Counted from the first letter of the stretch, positions 42,451-51,684 are shown. The stretch is 64,000 nt of DNA from Burkholderiaceae bacterium (GCA_021166835.1 JAJPEN010000018.1:1-64000), one strand, 5' to 3'. Translations and numbers: made by a program. Notes: generated from the letters alone by a model not told the origin.

Positions 42451-43074
42451 TCAGTCCTGGACGACGGTGACGAGCGCCGGGCGCAGGACGCGGTCGGCGA
42501 TCAGGTAGCCCTTCTGCAGCACGTGCGCGACGTGCCCGGGCGCCACCGGCGGCTGGGTGCCGGAAGCGGGAACCGTGGAAATCGCCTGGTGCAGGTTCGG
42601 GTCGAACTTCTGTCCCCGCGGATCGATCTCGACGAGGCGGTTCTTCTCGAAGGCGCTGGTCAGCAGCCGCAGCGTGGCGCCGACGCCTTCCTTCATGTTC
42701 TCGACGTCGGGCGCGTCGGCGGCGAGCGCCAGCTCCAGGCTGTCCTTCACCGGCAGCAGGCTTTCAGCGAAGGATTCGATGCCGAATTTCTGTGCGCGCG
42801 CGACTTCCTCCTGTGCACGCCGGCGCACGTTCTCGGTTTCGGCGACCGCCCGCAGATAGCTTTCGTGCGTCTCGGCAAGCCTGCGTTCGGCTTCGGCGAT
42901 GCGCCTTTCCGCGTCGCCGCCCGCTGCCGGTTCGGGCGCAGCCGCCTGGCGATCTGCGGCTTCGGTGGCTGCGCCTTCGCCCGGGGCAGGCGAGGCGTTC
43001 GGTCGCGCATCGTCGCGCGACGGTTGCTGCGTCGGCAGATCGCCGTCGGTACGCGCAGGCGTGTCGGGTGTCAC
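42451..43074 (-). CDS. grpE: Nucleotide exchange factor GrpE
   Basis: A 207-residue GrpE that releases ADP from DnaK. An acidic/Ala-rich N-terminal tail, a long coiled coil (about residues 50-110 with [20 protein letters not shown]) and the C-terminal beta domain with [13 protein letters not shown] [10 protein letters not shown] and [16 protein letters not shown] are present. GTG at 43074 was chosen: GGAG lies 8 bases upstream, and the sigma-32 promoter at 43148-43176 would start RNA near 43140. The longer ATG frame (43140) would then begin at the transcript's first bases and adds an implausible Pro/Arg-rich segment. Confidence 0.93.
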   Translation of the reverse strand: MTPDTPARTDGDLPTQQPSRDDARPNASPAPGEGAATEAADRQAAAPEPAAGGDAERRIAEAERRLAETHESYLRAVAETENVRRRAQEEVARAQKFGIESFAESLLPVKDSLELALAADAPDVENMKEGVGATLRLLTSAFEKNRLVEIDPRGQKFDPNLHQAISTVPASGTQPPVAPGHVAHVLQKGYLIADRVLRPALVTVVQD

Positions 43075-43147
43075 TCCAGGTTCTCCAGTGGGCGGGATTC
43101 GTGCCGGCCAGGCAGGCCGCCGCGGCGGCAAAGCCGACAAAAGGGCA

Positions 43148-43176
43148 ATTTCGGGACGCTGTCAGGGGATTTCAAG
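43148..43176 (-). promoter_or_regulatory. Sigma-32 heat-shock promoter of grpE-dnaK-dnaJ
   Basis: On the minus strand CTTGAAA (43170-43176) is followed after 14 bases by CCCGAAAT (43148-43155), close to the sigma-32 consensus CTTGAAA and CCCCATNT. The start point would be near 43140, 65 bases before the grpE GTG. Confidence 0.8.
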
Positions 43177-43220
43177 CCCCCGGCGCACGGCATCGGACCC
43201 GCAGCCCGGCGTTTCCTTTC

Positions 43221-43266
43221 CCGGCCTCCCTGCGTGATCGTCGCCGGCCTCCCTGCGTGATCGTCG
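43221..43266. repeat. Tandem 23-base duplication
   Basis: CCGGCCTCCCTGCGTGATCG plus TCG is repeated exactly twice, at 43221-43243 and 43244-43266, in the divergent spacer between grpE and the BON-LysM gene. Confidence 0.9.
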
Positions 43267-43346
43267 GGCTTTCCCGGGAACCGCCAGCCCCGCGGGTACG
43301 CTCGCATCGTTCCCAGCCCGGGACGCATCGACAGGGAGAGTATCGA

Positions 43347-43841
43347 ATGGGCGTGTTGTCTTTCATCCGGGAAGCCGGCGAGAAGCTGTTCGGGCACGGC
43401 GCGGCTCAGGCTGCCACCGGCGACGGCGCGAAGGCGGGCGATGCCGGCGAGGCGAACCGCAAGGCCGCGCAGGCGATCACCGACTACATCCATGCGATGA
43501 AGCTCGACGCCGAGAACTTGAACGTCGAGTTCGATGGTGCGAACGAGACGGTGACCGTCTCCGGCACCGTGGCCGACCAGGCCACGCGCGAGAAGATCGT
43601 GCTGTGCTGCGGCAACGTCGCCGGCGTGCAGAAGGTGGTCGACCGGATGACGGTGAAGAATCCGACACCCGAAGCGAAGTTCCACACGGTGGTGAAGGGC
43701 GACACGCTGTCGAAGATCGCCAGGGAGCAGTACGGCGACGCCAACGCCTACATGCGGATCTTCGAGGCGAACAAGCCGATGCTGAAGGACCCGGACAAGA
43801 TCTATCCGGGGCAGGTGCTGCGCATCCCGCCGAAGGCCTGA
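43347..43841 (+). CDS. BON-LysM protein (Kbp/YgaU-like)
   Basis: A 164-residue protein with an N-terminal helix (MGVLSFIREAGEKLFGHG), a BON domain (about residues 42-103) and a C-terminal LysM domain (about 112-162, FHTVVKGDTLSKIA and KIYPGQVLRIP). It matches E. coli Kbp (YgaU), a potassium-binding cytosolic stress protein, in length and order. There is no signal peptide. An AGGGAG ribosome-binding site precedes the ATG. It is divergent from grpE and convergent with hemH; no partner gene is evident. Confidence 0.9.
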   Translation: MGVLSFIREAGEKLFGHGAAQAATGDGAKAGDAGEANRKAAQAITDYIHAMKLDAENLNVEFDGANETVTVSGTVADQATREKIVLCCGNVAGVQKVVDRMTVKNPTPEAKFHTVVKGDTLSKIAREQYGDANAYMRIFEANKPMLKDPDKIYPGQVLRIPPKA

Positions 43842-43867
43842 AGAGAACACTGAGGCGACGCGGGCCG

Positions 43868-44908
43868 CTACGCCTGCGGCGCGAGCCTGGTCGGCCAACC
43901 GAGCAGGTTGCGCTCGACGAGCGAGGCGAGCGCCTCGATGAAGGGCGGGGAGTCGTTCAGCGCCGCGACGTAGGCGAAAGCCTCGCCGCCGGCGTCGAGG
44001 AACGACTTGCGCGCCTCGATCGAGATTTCCTCGAGCGTCTCGAGGCAGTCGGCGACGAAGCCGGGGCAGACGACGTCGACGCTGCGCACCCCGCGGCGCG
44101 CGAGGTCCACCAGCGTGGGCGCCGTGTACGGCTGCAGCCACTCGGCCGGGCCGAAGCGCGACTGGAAAGTGAGCGTCCATTGGTCGTCGGCCAGGCCCAG
44201 GCGTTGCGCCAGGCGCTCGCCGGTGAGGCGGCACTGACGCTCGTAGGGGTCGCCGAGCGCGACGACACGCCGCGGCACCCCGTGAAAGCTCAGCAGCAGC
44301 CGCTCGCCGCGGCCCTCGCGCTCCCAGTGCGCGCGCACCCGGCGCGCGAGCGCTTCGACGTAGGCGTCGTCGTCGTGGAAATCGCGCACGAAGCGCAGCG
44401 CCGGCTGCGCCCGCCAGTCGCGCAATTCGCGGGCGATCGCATCGAAGACGGTCGCGGTGGTCGAGGCCGAGTATTGCGGATACATCGGCACGACGAGCAG
44501 GCGGTCCAGGCCGCGCGAGCGCATCTCGCGCAGCACCGAGGCGATCGACGGGGTGCCGTAGCGCATCGCGAAGGCGACTTCCACTGCGTGTCCGCGCTCG
44601 CCGAGCGCGCCGCGCAGCAGCTTCGCCTGCCGTTGCGTATGCACGAGCAGCGGCGAGCCTTCGTCGGTCCAGATCGCGGCGTATTTCCGCGCCGAGCGGG
44701 CGGGTCGAAGCGGCAGCACGAAGCCGTAGAGGATCGGCGTCCAGGCCAGGCGCGGGATCTCGACCACCCGGGGATCGGCGAGGAACTCGCGCAGGTAACG
44801 GCGCAACGCCGGCGCGGTGGGCGCGTCGGGCGTGCCCAGTTGCACGAGCAGCACGCCCGTTGCCGCGCCGGAGCCGGGCGGGCGCTGCGCCGGAGATCGA
44901 AGGGCCAC
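43868..44908 (-). CDS. hemH: Ferrochelatase
   Basis: A 346-residue enzyme inserting Fe2+ into protoporphyrin IX, the last step of heme synthesis. Visible motifs are GVLLVQLGTPDAPTA near the N-terminus, VPMYPQYSASTTATV, LLLSFHGVPRR with the catalytic His, and CPGFVADCLETLEEI. GTG 44908 was chosen, 10 bases after the hrcA stop; the frame further upstream is only the antisense-like alternate frame of hrcA. The hrcA-hemH order is known in betaproteobacteria. Together with hemL it provides both ends of the heme pathway in this window. Confidence 0.93.
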   Translation of the reverse strand: MALRSPAQRPPGSGAATGVLLVQLGTPDAPTAPALRRYLREFLADPRVVEIPRLAWTPILYGFVLPLRPARSARKYAAIWTDEGSPLLVHTQRQAKLLRGALGERGHAVEVAFAMRYGTPSIASVLREMRSRGLDRLLVVPMYPQYSASTTATVFDAIARELRDWRAQPALRFVRDFHDDDAYVEALARRVRAHWEREGRGERLLLSFHGVPRRVVALGDPYERQCRLTGERLAQRLGLADDQWTLTFQSRFGPAEWLQPYTAPTLVDLARRGVRSVDVVCPGFVADCLETLEEISIEARKSFLDAGGEAFAYVAALNDSPPFIEALASLVERNLLGWPTRLAPQA

Positions 44909-44918
44909 GCGCGGGCGC

Positions 44919-45938
44919 TTATCCGTTCTGGCTGAGCGCCGAGGACACCAGTTTCGCGGTGATGTCGACGATGGGGATGACGCGCTCGTAGGCCATGCGA
45001 GTGGGCCCGATGACGCCGAGCGTGCCGATGATGCGGCCGTCCGACTCGTAGGGCGCGACGACGATGCTGAGCTGGTCCATCGGCAGCAGGTCGGAGTCGC
45101 CCCCGATGAAGATCTGCACGCCATCGGCGCGACTGGACGCGTCGAGCAGCTGCAGCAGCCCCGTCTTGCGTTCGAAGAGGTCGAACAGGCGGCGCAGCCG
45201 CGCAGTGTCGTCGGTGAGATCGGCGAGCCCGAACAGGTTGCGTTCGCCCGAGATGACGAGCGGATCGTCGCTCTCGCCGAGCACGCGCGTGCTCGCCTCG
45301 ACCGCCTTGTGCATCAGCGCGGTGATGTCGTCGCGCAGCGACGCCAGTTCGGACTGCAGGCGCCGGCGAACCTCGTCGAACTCGATTCCGGCGAAATGCG
45401 CGTTGATGTAGTTCGCCGCCTCGACCAGCTCGTCGCGCGAGTAGTCGCGATGGGTGGACAGGATGCGGTTCTGCACGCTGCCGTCGCCCGCGACGATGAT
45501 CAGCAGCACGCGCCGGTCGGACAGCCGCAGGAACTCGACCTGGCGGAACATCGTCGCCCGCCGCGGCGCCATCACGACGCCGGCGAAATGCGACAGGTTG
45601 GACAGCAGCGACGCAGCGACCGACAGCACGCGCTGCGGTTCGTCCGGGTGGATGCGGTCGTGCAGCTTCTCGGCTTCGTCCACCTGCAGCGGCTCGACGA
45701 CGAGCAGCGTGTCGACGAAGAAGCGGAAGCCGCGCGGCGTGGGAATGCGCCCGGCCGAGGTATGCGGGCTGGTGATGAGGCCCATCTCCTCGAGATCGGC
45801 CATCACGTTGCGCACGGTGGCGGGCGACAGATCGAGCCCCGACTGGCGCGAGAGCGTGCGCGAGCCGACGGGGTGCCCGTCGGCGATGTAGCGCTCGATC
45901 AGCGTCTTCAGGAGGATGCGGGCCCGGTCGTCGAGCAT
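44919..45938 (-). CDS. hrcA: Heat-inducible transcription repressor HrcA
   Basis: A 339-residue repressor. The N-terminal winged helix ([37 protein letters not shown]) is typical. A GAF-like domain follows, with [17 protein letters not shown] and the C-terminal [19 protein letters not shown]. It represses heat-shock operons by binding CIRCE inverted repeats, but no CIRCE is visible before grpE or hrcA here, so its targets are probably elsewhere (for example groESL). A good promoter, TTGCAA-16-TACAAT, ends six bases before the ATG. Confidence 0.96.
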   Translation of the reverse strand: MLDDRARILLKTLIERYIADGHPVGSRTLSRQSGLDLSPATVRNVMADLEEMGLITSPHTSAGRIPTPRGFRFFVDTLLVVEPLQVDEAEKLHDRIHPDEPQRVLSVAASLLSNLSHFAGVVMAPRRATMFRQVEFLRLSDRRVLLIIVAGDGSVQNRILSTHRDYSRDELVEAANYINAHFAGIEFDEVRRRLQSELASLRDDITALMHKAVEASTRVLGESDDPLVISGERNLFGLADLTDDTARLRRLFDLFERKTGLLQLLDASSRADGVQIFIGGDSDLLPMDQLSIVVAPYESDGRIIGTLGVIGPTRMAYERVIPIVDITAKLVSSALSQNG

Positions 45939-45944
45939 GTCCTC

Positions 45945-45972
45945 ATTGTAGGGGCGGCGCCGTCCGTTGCAA
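45945..45972 (-). promoter_or_regulatory. Sigma-70-type promoter of hrcA-hemH
   Basis: On the minus strand TTGCAA (45967-45972) is followed after 16 bases by TACAAT (45945-45950). Only six bases (GAGGAC) separate the -10 from the hrcA ATG, so the transcript should start at or within a base or two of the start codon. Confidence 0.65.
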
Positions 45973-46063
45973 GCCCGGTGCCCGATCGCGATCGTCCATC
46001 CGATCGTCCGTCCGGCTCGGGCGGACGCACGACGCGCGGCGCCGCGCGGCCTGCCGCCTATGC

Positions 46064-46069
46064 TCTAAT
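46064..46069 (+). promoter_or_regulatory. -10-like element of nadK
   Basis: TCTAAT lies exactly six bases before the nadK ATG (46076); a second candidate TATGCT overlaps at 46059-46064. No -35 and no ribosome-binding site are visible. Confidence 0.4.
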
Positions 46070-46075
46070 CACCGG

Positions 46076-46969
46076 ATGAAGAATGCGTTCGAACGCGTTG
46101 CCCTGATCGGGCGCTGGCAGTCGGAGGAAGTCGGCGAGGCGCTGTTCGCCATCGCCGCCTTCCTGCGCGCCCGCGACGTCTCGGTGCTGGTCGAGGAACG
46201 CACGGCGGCGGCCGGCGGCACGCGCGATTTCGACATCGCCGACATCGAGCGCATCGGCGACGAAGCCGACCTCGCCATCGCGCTCGGCGGCGACGGCACG
46301 ATGCTGGGCGCAGCGCGCGCGCTGGCGCGGCGCGAGGTGCCGCTGGTCGGCATCAACGCCGGGCGGCTGGGCTTCATCACCGACATCGGCCTGGGCACCT
46401 GGCGCCAGGCGCTGGCGACGATTCTCGAGGGCAATTTCGCCTCCGAGGAACGAACGCTGCTCACCGCGCGCGTGGTGCGCGACCACGAGATCGTCTGGAG
46501 CGAGCTGGCGCTGAACGACGTCGTCGTCAACCGCTCGTCGCGTACCGGGATGATCGAGCTGCAGGTGCACGTCGACGACCTGTACATGTACAGCCAGCGT
46601 GCGGACGGGCTGATCATCGCCACGCCCACCGGCTCCACGGCCTATGCGCTGTCGGCCAACGGCCCCATCCTGCATCCGCAGGTGCAGGGCATCGTGCTGG
46701 TGCCGGTGGCGCCGCAATCGCTGTCGAACCGGCCGATCGTGCTGCCCGACGACGTCACGATCACCGTGCGCGTGATCGACGGCCGCGAGCCGCGCGTGGC
46801 CGGCGACATGCAGGTGTTCAACGATCTGCACGTCGGCGACGACATCATCGTGCAGCGGGCGCCCTTCCGCACGCGCTTCCTGCATCCGCCCGACTACAGC
46901 TATTTCGCCACGCTGCGCGGCAAGCTGAACTGGCACGAGCTGCCCAGCCTGCGCGGCGTACAGCGCTGA
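46076..46969 (+). CDS. nadK: NAD kinase
   Basis: A 297-residue enzyme that phosphorylates NAD+ to NADP+. It has the catalytic GGDGTM motif in LAIALGGDGTMLGAAR near residue 75, and GINAGRLGFITDI and IIATPTGSTAYALSANGP, all typical. Length is normal. It is divergent from hrcA and followed after 57 bases by recN, the usual order in Burkholderiales. The ATG has no ribosome-binding site and a -10-like hexamer six bases upstream, which suggests a leaderless transcript. Confidence 0.97.
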   Translation: MKNAFERVALIGRWQSEEVGEALFAIAAFLRARDVSVLVEERTAAAGGTRDFDIADIERIGDEADLAIALGGDGTMLGAARALARREVPLVGINAGRLGFITDIGLGTWRQALATILEGNFASEERTLLTARVVRDHEIVWSELALNDVVVNRSSRTGMIELQVHVDDLYMYSQRADGLIIATPTGSTAYALSANGPILHPQVQGIVLVPVAPQSLSNRPIVLPDDVTITVRVIDGREPRVAGDMQVFNDLHVGDDIIVQRAPFRTRFLHPPDYSYFATLRGKLNWHELPSLRGVQR

Positions 46970-47026
46970 ACCCGGGCCGCCCTTCCCGGCTCCTGCCCGC
47001 CGCATTTTCGTCTTTCCGCCCTTCCG

Positions 47027-48679
47027 ATGCTGCTGCGCCTGCGACTCGCGAACTTCGTCATCGTCGACTCGGCCGAACTCGTCTTCGGAAGCGGATTCAC
47101 CGTGCTGTCGGGCGAAACCGGCGCAGGCAAGTCGATCCTGCTCGATGCGCTGATGCTCGCGCTGGGCGGACGCGCCGACGCCGGCGTCGTGCGCGACGGC
47201 TGCGAGCGCGCCGATATCGTCGCCGAGTTCGCCGCCGACGACGCGCTCGACGAATGGCTCGCCGAGCGCGAGTTGCAGGGCGACGCCGGTCTGGTGCTAC
47301 TGCGGCGAGTGGTCGACGCCGACGGCCGCTCGCGCGCCTTCGTCAACGGGCACCCGTCCACCGCGGCGCTGCTGCGCGAGATCGGCGAGCGGCTGGTCGA
47401 GATCCACGGCCAGCACGCCTCGCAATCGCTGTTGCGCGCCGACGGCCAGCGCCGCCTGCTCGACGGCTTCGGCGCGCTCGACGCGCTCGCCGCGTCGGTA
47501 GTCGCCGCCTTCGCCGACTGGCGCACGGCGCTGCGCGCGCTCGAGGCCGCCGAGCACGGGGCGCGCGAGCTGGCGCTCGAGCGCGAGCGGCTCGAATGGC
47601 AGCTCGACGAGCTGGAAGCGCTGCGCATCGAGCGCGACGAATGGGAGACGCTCGAAGTCGAGCAGAAGCGTCTCTCGCACGCGGCCTCGCTCGTCGAAGG
47701 CGCGGGCTCGGCCGCCGAGGCGCTCGTCGAGAGCGACGACGCGCTGCTCGCGCAACTGCAGCGCACGGTGCAGCGCCTGCGCCCGCTGGCGGCGATCGAC
47801 GAAGCGCTCGCCGAACCGCTGCAGCTGCTCGACAGCGCGGCCATACAGGTCGACGAGGCGGCCTCGACGCTGCGCGAATACGCGAGCCGCGTCGAACTCG
47901 ATCCGCAGCGCCTCGAGCAGGTGGATGTGCGCATCGGCGCGCTGTTCTCGGCGGCGCGCAAGTTGCGCCTGGCGCCGCAGGCGCTGTACGACGAATGCGC
48001 GCAGCTGCGCGAACGCGTGCGGGCGCTAGACGCCGCGCAGGACGTCGACGCGCTGCGCGAGCGCGCTGCGCAGCTGCGCAGCGCCTACGACGCGCTCGCC
48101 GCGCAGTTGTCGCAGCGGCGTCGCGATGCGGCGTCGCGCCTGGCCGAAGGCGTCACGCGGCACGTCGCCCTGCTCGGGATGAAGGGCGGGCGCGTCGAAA
48201 TCGCCGTCGAAGCGGCCGAGCCCTCGGCCTCGGGGGCCGACGCCGTCGAGTTCCGCGTCGCCGCGCACGCCGGGGTCTCCCCGCGCCCGCTCGCCAGGGT
48301 CGCGTCCGGCGGGGAGCTGTCGCGCATCGCGCTGGCCATTACGACGGTGGCCGCGCAGGCCAATCCGGTGCCGACGCTCGTCTTCGACGAGGCCGACGCC
48401 GGCGTCGGCGGCGCCGTCGCCGAGGCGGTGGGCGAGCTGATGCGCTCGCTGGGCGAGTCGCGCCAGGTGCTGTGCGTCACGCACCTGCCGCAGGTGGCGG
48501 CGAAAGCGCATCGCCACTGGCGTGTCTCGAAGAACACGGTAGGTCGCACGACGGTCAGCGTGATCGAGCCGCTCGAGCGCAACGCGCGCGTCGACGAGAT
48601 CGCGCGGATGCTGGGCGGGGCCGACATCACGGCCACGACGCGCCGGCATGCGCGCGAAATGCTCGCGCAGGGTCGTTGA
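47027..48679 (+). CDS. recN: DNA repair protein RecN
   Basis: A 550-residue SMC-like ATPase for double-strand-break repair. Walker A is GETGAGKS (29-36), followed by ALMLALGGRADAG. A coiled-coil pair occupies about residues 150-360. The signature VASGGELSRIALAI and Walker B TLVFDEADAGVGG occur in the C-terminal ATPase half, then VLCVTHLPQVAAKA. It is co-directional with nadK. No LexA-like box is evident in the 57-base gap, and no clear ribosome-binding site precedes the ATG. Confidence 0.96.
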   Translation: MLLRLRLANFVIVDSAELVFGSGFTVLSGETGAGKSILLDALMLALGGRADAGVVRDGCERADIVAEFAADDALDEWLAERELQGDAGLVLLRRVVDADGRSRAFVNGHPSTAALLREIGERLVEIHGQHASQSLLRADGQRRLLDGFGALDALAASVVAAFADWRTALRALEAAEHGARELALERERLEWQLDELEALRIERDEWETLEVEQKRLSHAASLVEGAGSAAEALVESDDALLAQLQRTVQRLRPLAAIDEALAEPLQLLDSAAIQVDEAASTLREYASRVELDPQRLEQVDVRIGALFSAARKLRLAPQALYDECAQLRERVRALDAAQDVDALRERAAQLRSAYDALAAQLSQRRRDAASRLAEGVTRHVALLGMKGGRVEIAVEAAEPSASGADAVEFRVAAHAGVSPRPLARVASGGELSRIALAITTVAAQANPVPTLVFDEADAGVGGAVAEAVGELMRSLGESRQVLCVTHLPQVAAKAHRHWRVSKNTVGRTTVSVIEPLERNARVDEIARMLGGADITATTRRHAREMLAQGR

Positions 48680-48771
48680 TTCGAGGCGTGCGAGGGGCGG
48701 GGGACGCGCCGTCGCTGCGCGGGCCCGGAACGGCTCGGGATGCGCGACCGTCGGCGCGCAGAACGCGGAAT

Positions 48772-49212
48772 CTACCCGCGGTTGCGCCGATGCTCGCAGT
48801 CTTCCTTGACGCAGCTGCCGTACAGCGACAGCGCGTGGTCCTGCAGCTTGAAGCCGTGCTCGGCCGCGACGATCTGCTGGCGGCGCTCGATCTCGGCGTC
48901 GTAGAACTCCTCGACGCGACCGCAGTCGACGCAGACCAGATGATCGTGGTGCGAACCTTCCTCCAGCTCGAACACGGCCTTGCCGGCCTCGAAGTTGCTG
49001 CGCTTGAGCAGGCCGGCCTGCTCGAACTGCGTGAGCACGCGGTAGACGGTGGCCAGGCCGATCTCCTGGTGCTCGGCGAGCAGTTCGCGGTAGACGTCTT
49101 CGGCGCTCATGTGGCGTTGCTTGCCGTTCTGGAAGATCTCGAGGATCTTCATGCGCGGCGCCGTCGCCTTCAGCCCCATGCTCTTGAGTTCGGTGGTGAT
49201 CGTCGAAGACAT
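48772..49212 (-). CDS. fur: Ferric uptake regulator Fur
   Basis: A 146-residue Fe2+-responsive repressor. An N-terminal winged helix ([38 protein letters not shown]) and the metal-binding domain with [17 protein letters not shown] are present. The C-terminal second Cys pair (GSCVKEDC) binds structural zinc. The start at 49212 is standard; the longer frame is spurious. It is divergent from bamE, the usual arrangement in betaproteobacteria. The tonB cluster and chaN-like gene nearby are natural Fur targets, although no convincing Fur box was identified. Confidence 0.97.
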   Translation of the reverse strand: MSSTITTELKSMGLKATAPRMKILEIFQNGKQRHMSAEDVYRELLAEHQEIGLATVYRVLTQFEQAGLLKRSNFEAGKAVFELEEGSHHDHLVCVDCGRVEEFYDAEIERRQQIVAAEHGFKLQDHALSLYGSCVKEDCEHRRNRG

Positions 49213-49230
49213 TGCGATGGACCGTTGCGA

Positions 49231-49261
49231 CCGGGGGGAGAACCGGGGGAGAACCGGAGAG
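49231..49261. repeat. Short tandem repeat in the fur-bamE spacer
   Basis: CCGGGGGGAGAA, CCGGGGGAGAA and a partial CCGGAGAG follow directly, in the fur leader. Purine-rich like the heptamer repeats, but with an 11-12-base period. Confidence 0.6.
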
Positions 49262-49296
49262 CGCGGGCCGCCGGATGCGCCGGCAGCCTGCTTCCG

Positions 49297-49303
49297 TATG
49301 ATA
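49297..49303. promoter_or_regulatory. Possible overlapping -10 elements of bamE and fur
   Basis: TATGATA reads as TATGAT for bamE on the plus strand and TATCAT for fur on the minus strand. No -35 hexamer is obvious for either, so this is tentative. Confidence 0.35.
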
Positions 49304-49335
49304 GCGGTTTCGTTCGCGCGCCCCTTTCGAAGCCC

Positions 49336-49755
49336 ATGATTCCGTTTCCGTACCGTGCGGCGCTGGCGCTGGTCGTCGCTGCGCTCGTGGCCGGCTGCTC
49401 GATGAACGACCCGAACCGCAGCGGACTGCTGCAGCCGTACCGCATCGACCTTCCGCAGGGCAACTACCTGACGCGCGAAACCGTGGACCGCGTCCAGGAA
49501 GGGATGTCGCGCGAGCAGGTCCGCTTCCTGCTGGGCACGCCGCTGCTGCGCGACCTGTTCCACGCCGACCGCTGGGACTACGTCTTCCGCTACAAGTTCC
49601 CCAGCGGCGACGTCGAGCAGCGCAAGGTCACGATCCGCTTCCGCGACGATCGCGTCGCGTCGATCGAAGCCGATCCGCTGCCGCAGCGCGAGGACGCGTC
49701 CGATCCCGCCCTGCCGGGATACAAGCCGGGCGAACGCGCGGCGAACGAGCCATGA
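49336..49755 (+). CDS. bamE: Outer-membrane assembly lipoprotein BamE
   Basis: A 139-residue lipoprotein of the BAM complex that folds outer-membrane proteins. The signal peptide ends ALVAGCSM with the lipidated Cys21. The domain has [12 protein letters not shown], the helix [19 protein letters not shown] and the strands WDYVFRYKF and RKVTIRF. Length is normal. The frame open upstream is the alternate frame of recN/fur and is not real. Its stop overlaps the dapB start by 4 bases, and the bamE-dapB order is common in Burkholderiales. Confidence 0.95.
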   Translation: MIPFPYRAALALVVAALVAGCSMNDPNRSGLLQPYRIDLPQGNYLTRETVDRVQEGMSREQVRFLLGTPLLRDLFHADRWDYVFRYKFPSGDVEQRKVTIRFRDDRVASIEADPLPQREDASDPALPGYKPGERAANEP

Positions 49756-50561
49756 CGATGCGAATCGCGGTCGCGGGCGCCTCGGGGCGCATGGGCCGGA
49801 TGCTGATCGAGGCGGTGCTCGAGGCGCCCGATGCGCAGCTGGCCGGCGCGCTCGACGTCGCCGCCAGCCCTTCGCTGGGGCGCGATGCGGCCGACTTCCT
49901 CGGGCGGGCAAGCGGCGTGAAGATCGTCGACGACGTCGACGCCGGACTGGCCGGCGCGCAGTTCCTGATCGACTTCACGCGGCCCGAAGGAACGCTCGCG
50001 CATCTGAAGGCCTGCGTCGCGCACGGCGCAGGCATGGTGATCGGCACCACCGGCTTCGACGACGCCGGCCGCGCGGCGATTGCCGACGCATCGCAGCGCA
50101 TTCCGATCGTGTTCGCGCCGAACATGAGCGTGGGCGTGAACGTCGTGCTCGAACTGCTGGCGACGGCCGCGCGCATCCTCGGGCCGGGCTACGACGTCGA
50201 GATCATCGAGGCGCACCATCGACACAAGGTCGATGCGCCTTCCGGCACCGCCCTGAAGATGGGCGAAGTGGTCGCCGAGGCGCTCGGCCGCGACCTGCGC
50301 GAGGTCGCCGTCTACGGACGCGAGGGGCATACGGGCGAACGCGACGCGAACACGATCGGCTTCGCCACGGTGCGCGGCGGCGACATCGTCGGCGACCACA
50401 CGGTGCTCTTCGCCGGCACCGGCGAGCGCATCGAGATCACGCACCGTTCGTCGAGCCGGGTCACCTATGCGCACGGCGCACTGCGCGCGTGCCGCTTCCT
50501 CGCCTCGCGCGAACGGGGTCTGTTCGACATGCGCGACGTGCTCGGGCTGCGGCAGGCGTAA
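49752..50561 (+). CDS. dapB: 4-hydroxy-tetrahydrodipicolinate reductase
   Basis: A 269-residue enzyme of the lysine/meso-diaminopimelate pathway. The NAD(P)H fold begins [15 protein letters not shown]. The active-site signature [19 protein letters not shown] contains the catalytic His pair and the Lys. The C-terminal region has [19 protein letters not shown]. It overlaps bamE by 4 bases and is convergent with the chaN-like gene (1-base gap), leaving no room for a separate terminator. Confidence 0.97.
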   Translation: MTMRIAVAGASGRMGRMLIEAVLEAPDAQLAGALDVAASPSLGRDAADFLGRASGVKIVDDVDAGLAGAQFLIDFTRPEGTLAHLKACVAHGAGMVIGTTGFDDAGRAAIADASQRIPIVFAPNMSVGVNVVLELLATAARILGPGYDVEIIEAHHRHKVDAPSGTALKMGEVVAEALGRDLREVAVYGREGHTGERDANTIGFATVRGGDIVGDHTVLFAGTGERIEITHRSSSRVTYAHGALRACRFLASRERGLFDMRDVLGLRQA

Positions 50562-50562
50562 G

Positions 50563-51684
50563 TCAGCGGCTGTCGGAAGAACGCGCGCGAGGCCGCATCC
50601 GCTCGCGCAGCGCCGCGCACGGATCCTCGCGCGGCTGCGCGTCGGTGCGCACCGTGAGGTCGAAGGGAGGGCGCTCTGCTTCAGCGACGCCTTCGTCTTC
50701 CGCCCCGGGGCGTTCGAGCAGCGCGATCGATACGACGCGAGCCTGCGGACGCAACGCCGCCAGATGCAGCGGCACGCCGATATCGCGCCGCAGGTGGCCG
50801 TTGCCGGCGAGCAGCACGACCGGAAGTCCGGTGCGCTCGCGCGCGTCGACGAGCGCGCGCGCGATGCGATCGTCGCGCGTGCGCTGCGCGACCGCCATCG
50901 CATCGACCGCCCGCTCGGGCAGCAGTCCGCAGTGCCCCTGCCGGATCGACGCGCGCATCGCCTCGGTCTCCCCGACTCCCCATCCGGGCGGCGGCGGCGC
51001 GGGCGGAACGCTTCCTTTCGCCACCAGCGTCGTATCGGCCGGCGACAGGTTCGCCGCCACCAGCGGCAAGCCGCGGCGCAACGCCAGCTCGATCGCCGGG
51101 CGATAGAGATCCCATTCCCAGCCATCGAAGGCGAAGCCCGCCGCCTGCGCGATACGACGCGCACGCGAGGCGAGATCGGGCGCCGTGGACGGGTTCGCCG
51201 CCTCGCGTGTGTCCTCGGCACGGGCGCGGTCGAGCGACTCCTGCCGGTCGGCGTCGAACTGCTCGAGCGCGAGCGCGAACGGGTGCAGGTCGGCCAGCGT
51301 CTCGAGCCAGTGCAGGCGCAACCGGTGCTGCGCGACGTTGTCGTGCAGCTCGCCGAGGAGCAGGAAGTCGGCGTCGATGGCGGCGGGCGGTAGCGGGGGA
51401 AATGCCACGGAGGGCGACGTGGACGCGGCGTGTGGCGGCAGGGGTGCAGCCGGCGACAAGACCGTGGCGGCGCCCGACGAGCTGGCCGCAGCGGCCGGCG
51501 TGGATCCGTTCGATGCCGCACAGCCGACCAGGGCCGTCGCAATCGCCAGCGCGCTGGCGAGCCGGGCGGCGACGGCAGCTCCGCGGAGCGCCGCGCCCTG
51601 AAACGATCGCCCGGGCGTCAGCAAACGTCCCGGCGGCGCAGCCGGCCTGCGCGGTGCGGGCCGCTCGTGAACGGTGGCGGTCAT
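50563..51684 (-). CDS. ChaN-family lipoprotein, iron/heme-related
   Basis: A 373-residue lipoprotein. After a hydrophilic start the signal helix ends ATALVGCAAS (Cys55). The ChaN (DUF399) domain shows FLLLGELHDNVAQHRLRLHW, ALEQFDADRQ, EWDLYRPAIELAL and VVLLAGNGHLRRDIG. ChaN of Campylobacter binds heme and is iron-regulated; here the gene is divergent from tonB-exbBD, consistent with iron uptake. The N-terminal region before the lipobox is unusually long. A GTATCA-N9-TGATAC palindrome lies about 40 bases upstream. Confidence 0.85.
   Translation of the reverse strand: MTATVHERPAPRRPAAPPGRLLTPGRSFQGAALRGAAVAARLASALAIATALVGCAASNGSTPAAAASSSGAATVLSPAAPLPPHAASTSPSVAFPPLPPAAIDADFLLLGELHDNVAQHRLRLHWLETLADLHPFALALEQFDADRQESLDRARAEDTREAANPSTAPDLASRARRIAQAAGFAFDGWEWDLYRPAIELALRRGLPLVAANLSPADTTLVAKGSVPPAPPPPGWGVGETEAMRASIRQGHCGLLPERAVDAMAVAQRTRDDRIARALVDARERTGLPVVLLAGNGHLRRDIGVPLHLAALRPQARVVSIALLERPGAEDEGVAEAERPPFDLTVRTDAQPREDPCAALRERMRPRARSSDSR

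Noticed and set aside
43075..43140. GrpE start at ATG 43140
   Set aside because: Coincides with the predicted transcript start and adds an unlikely Pro/Arg-rich stretch; GTG 43074 has a ribosome-binding site.
45939..46075. CIRCE element for HrcA
   Set aside because: No TTAGCACTC/GAGTGCTAA-like inverted repeat here or before grpE.
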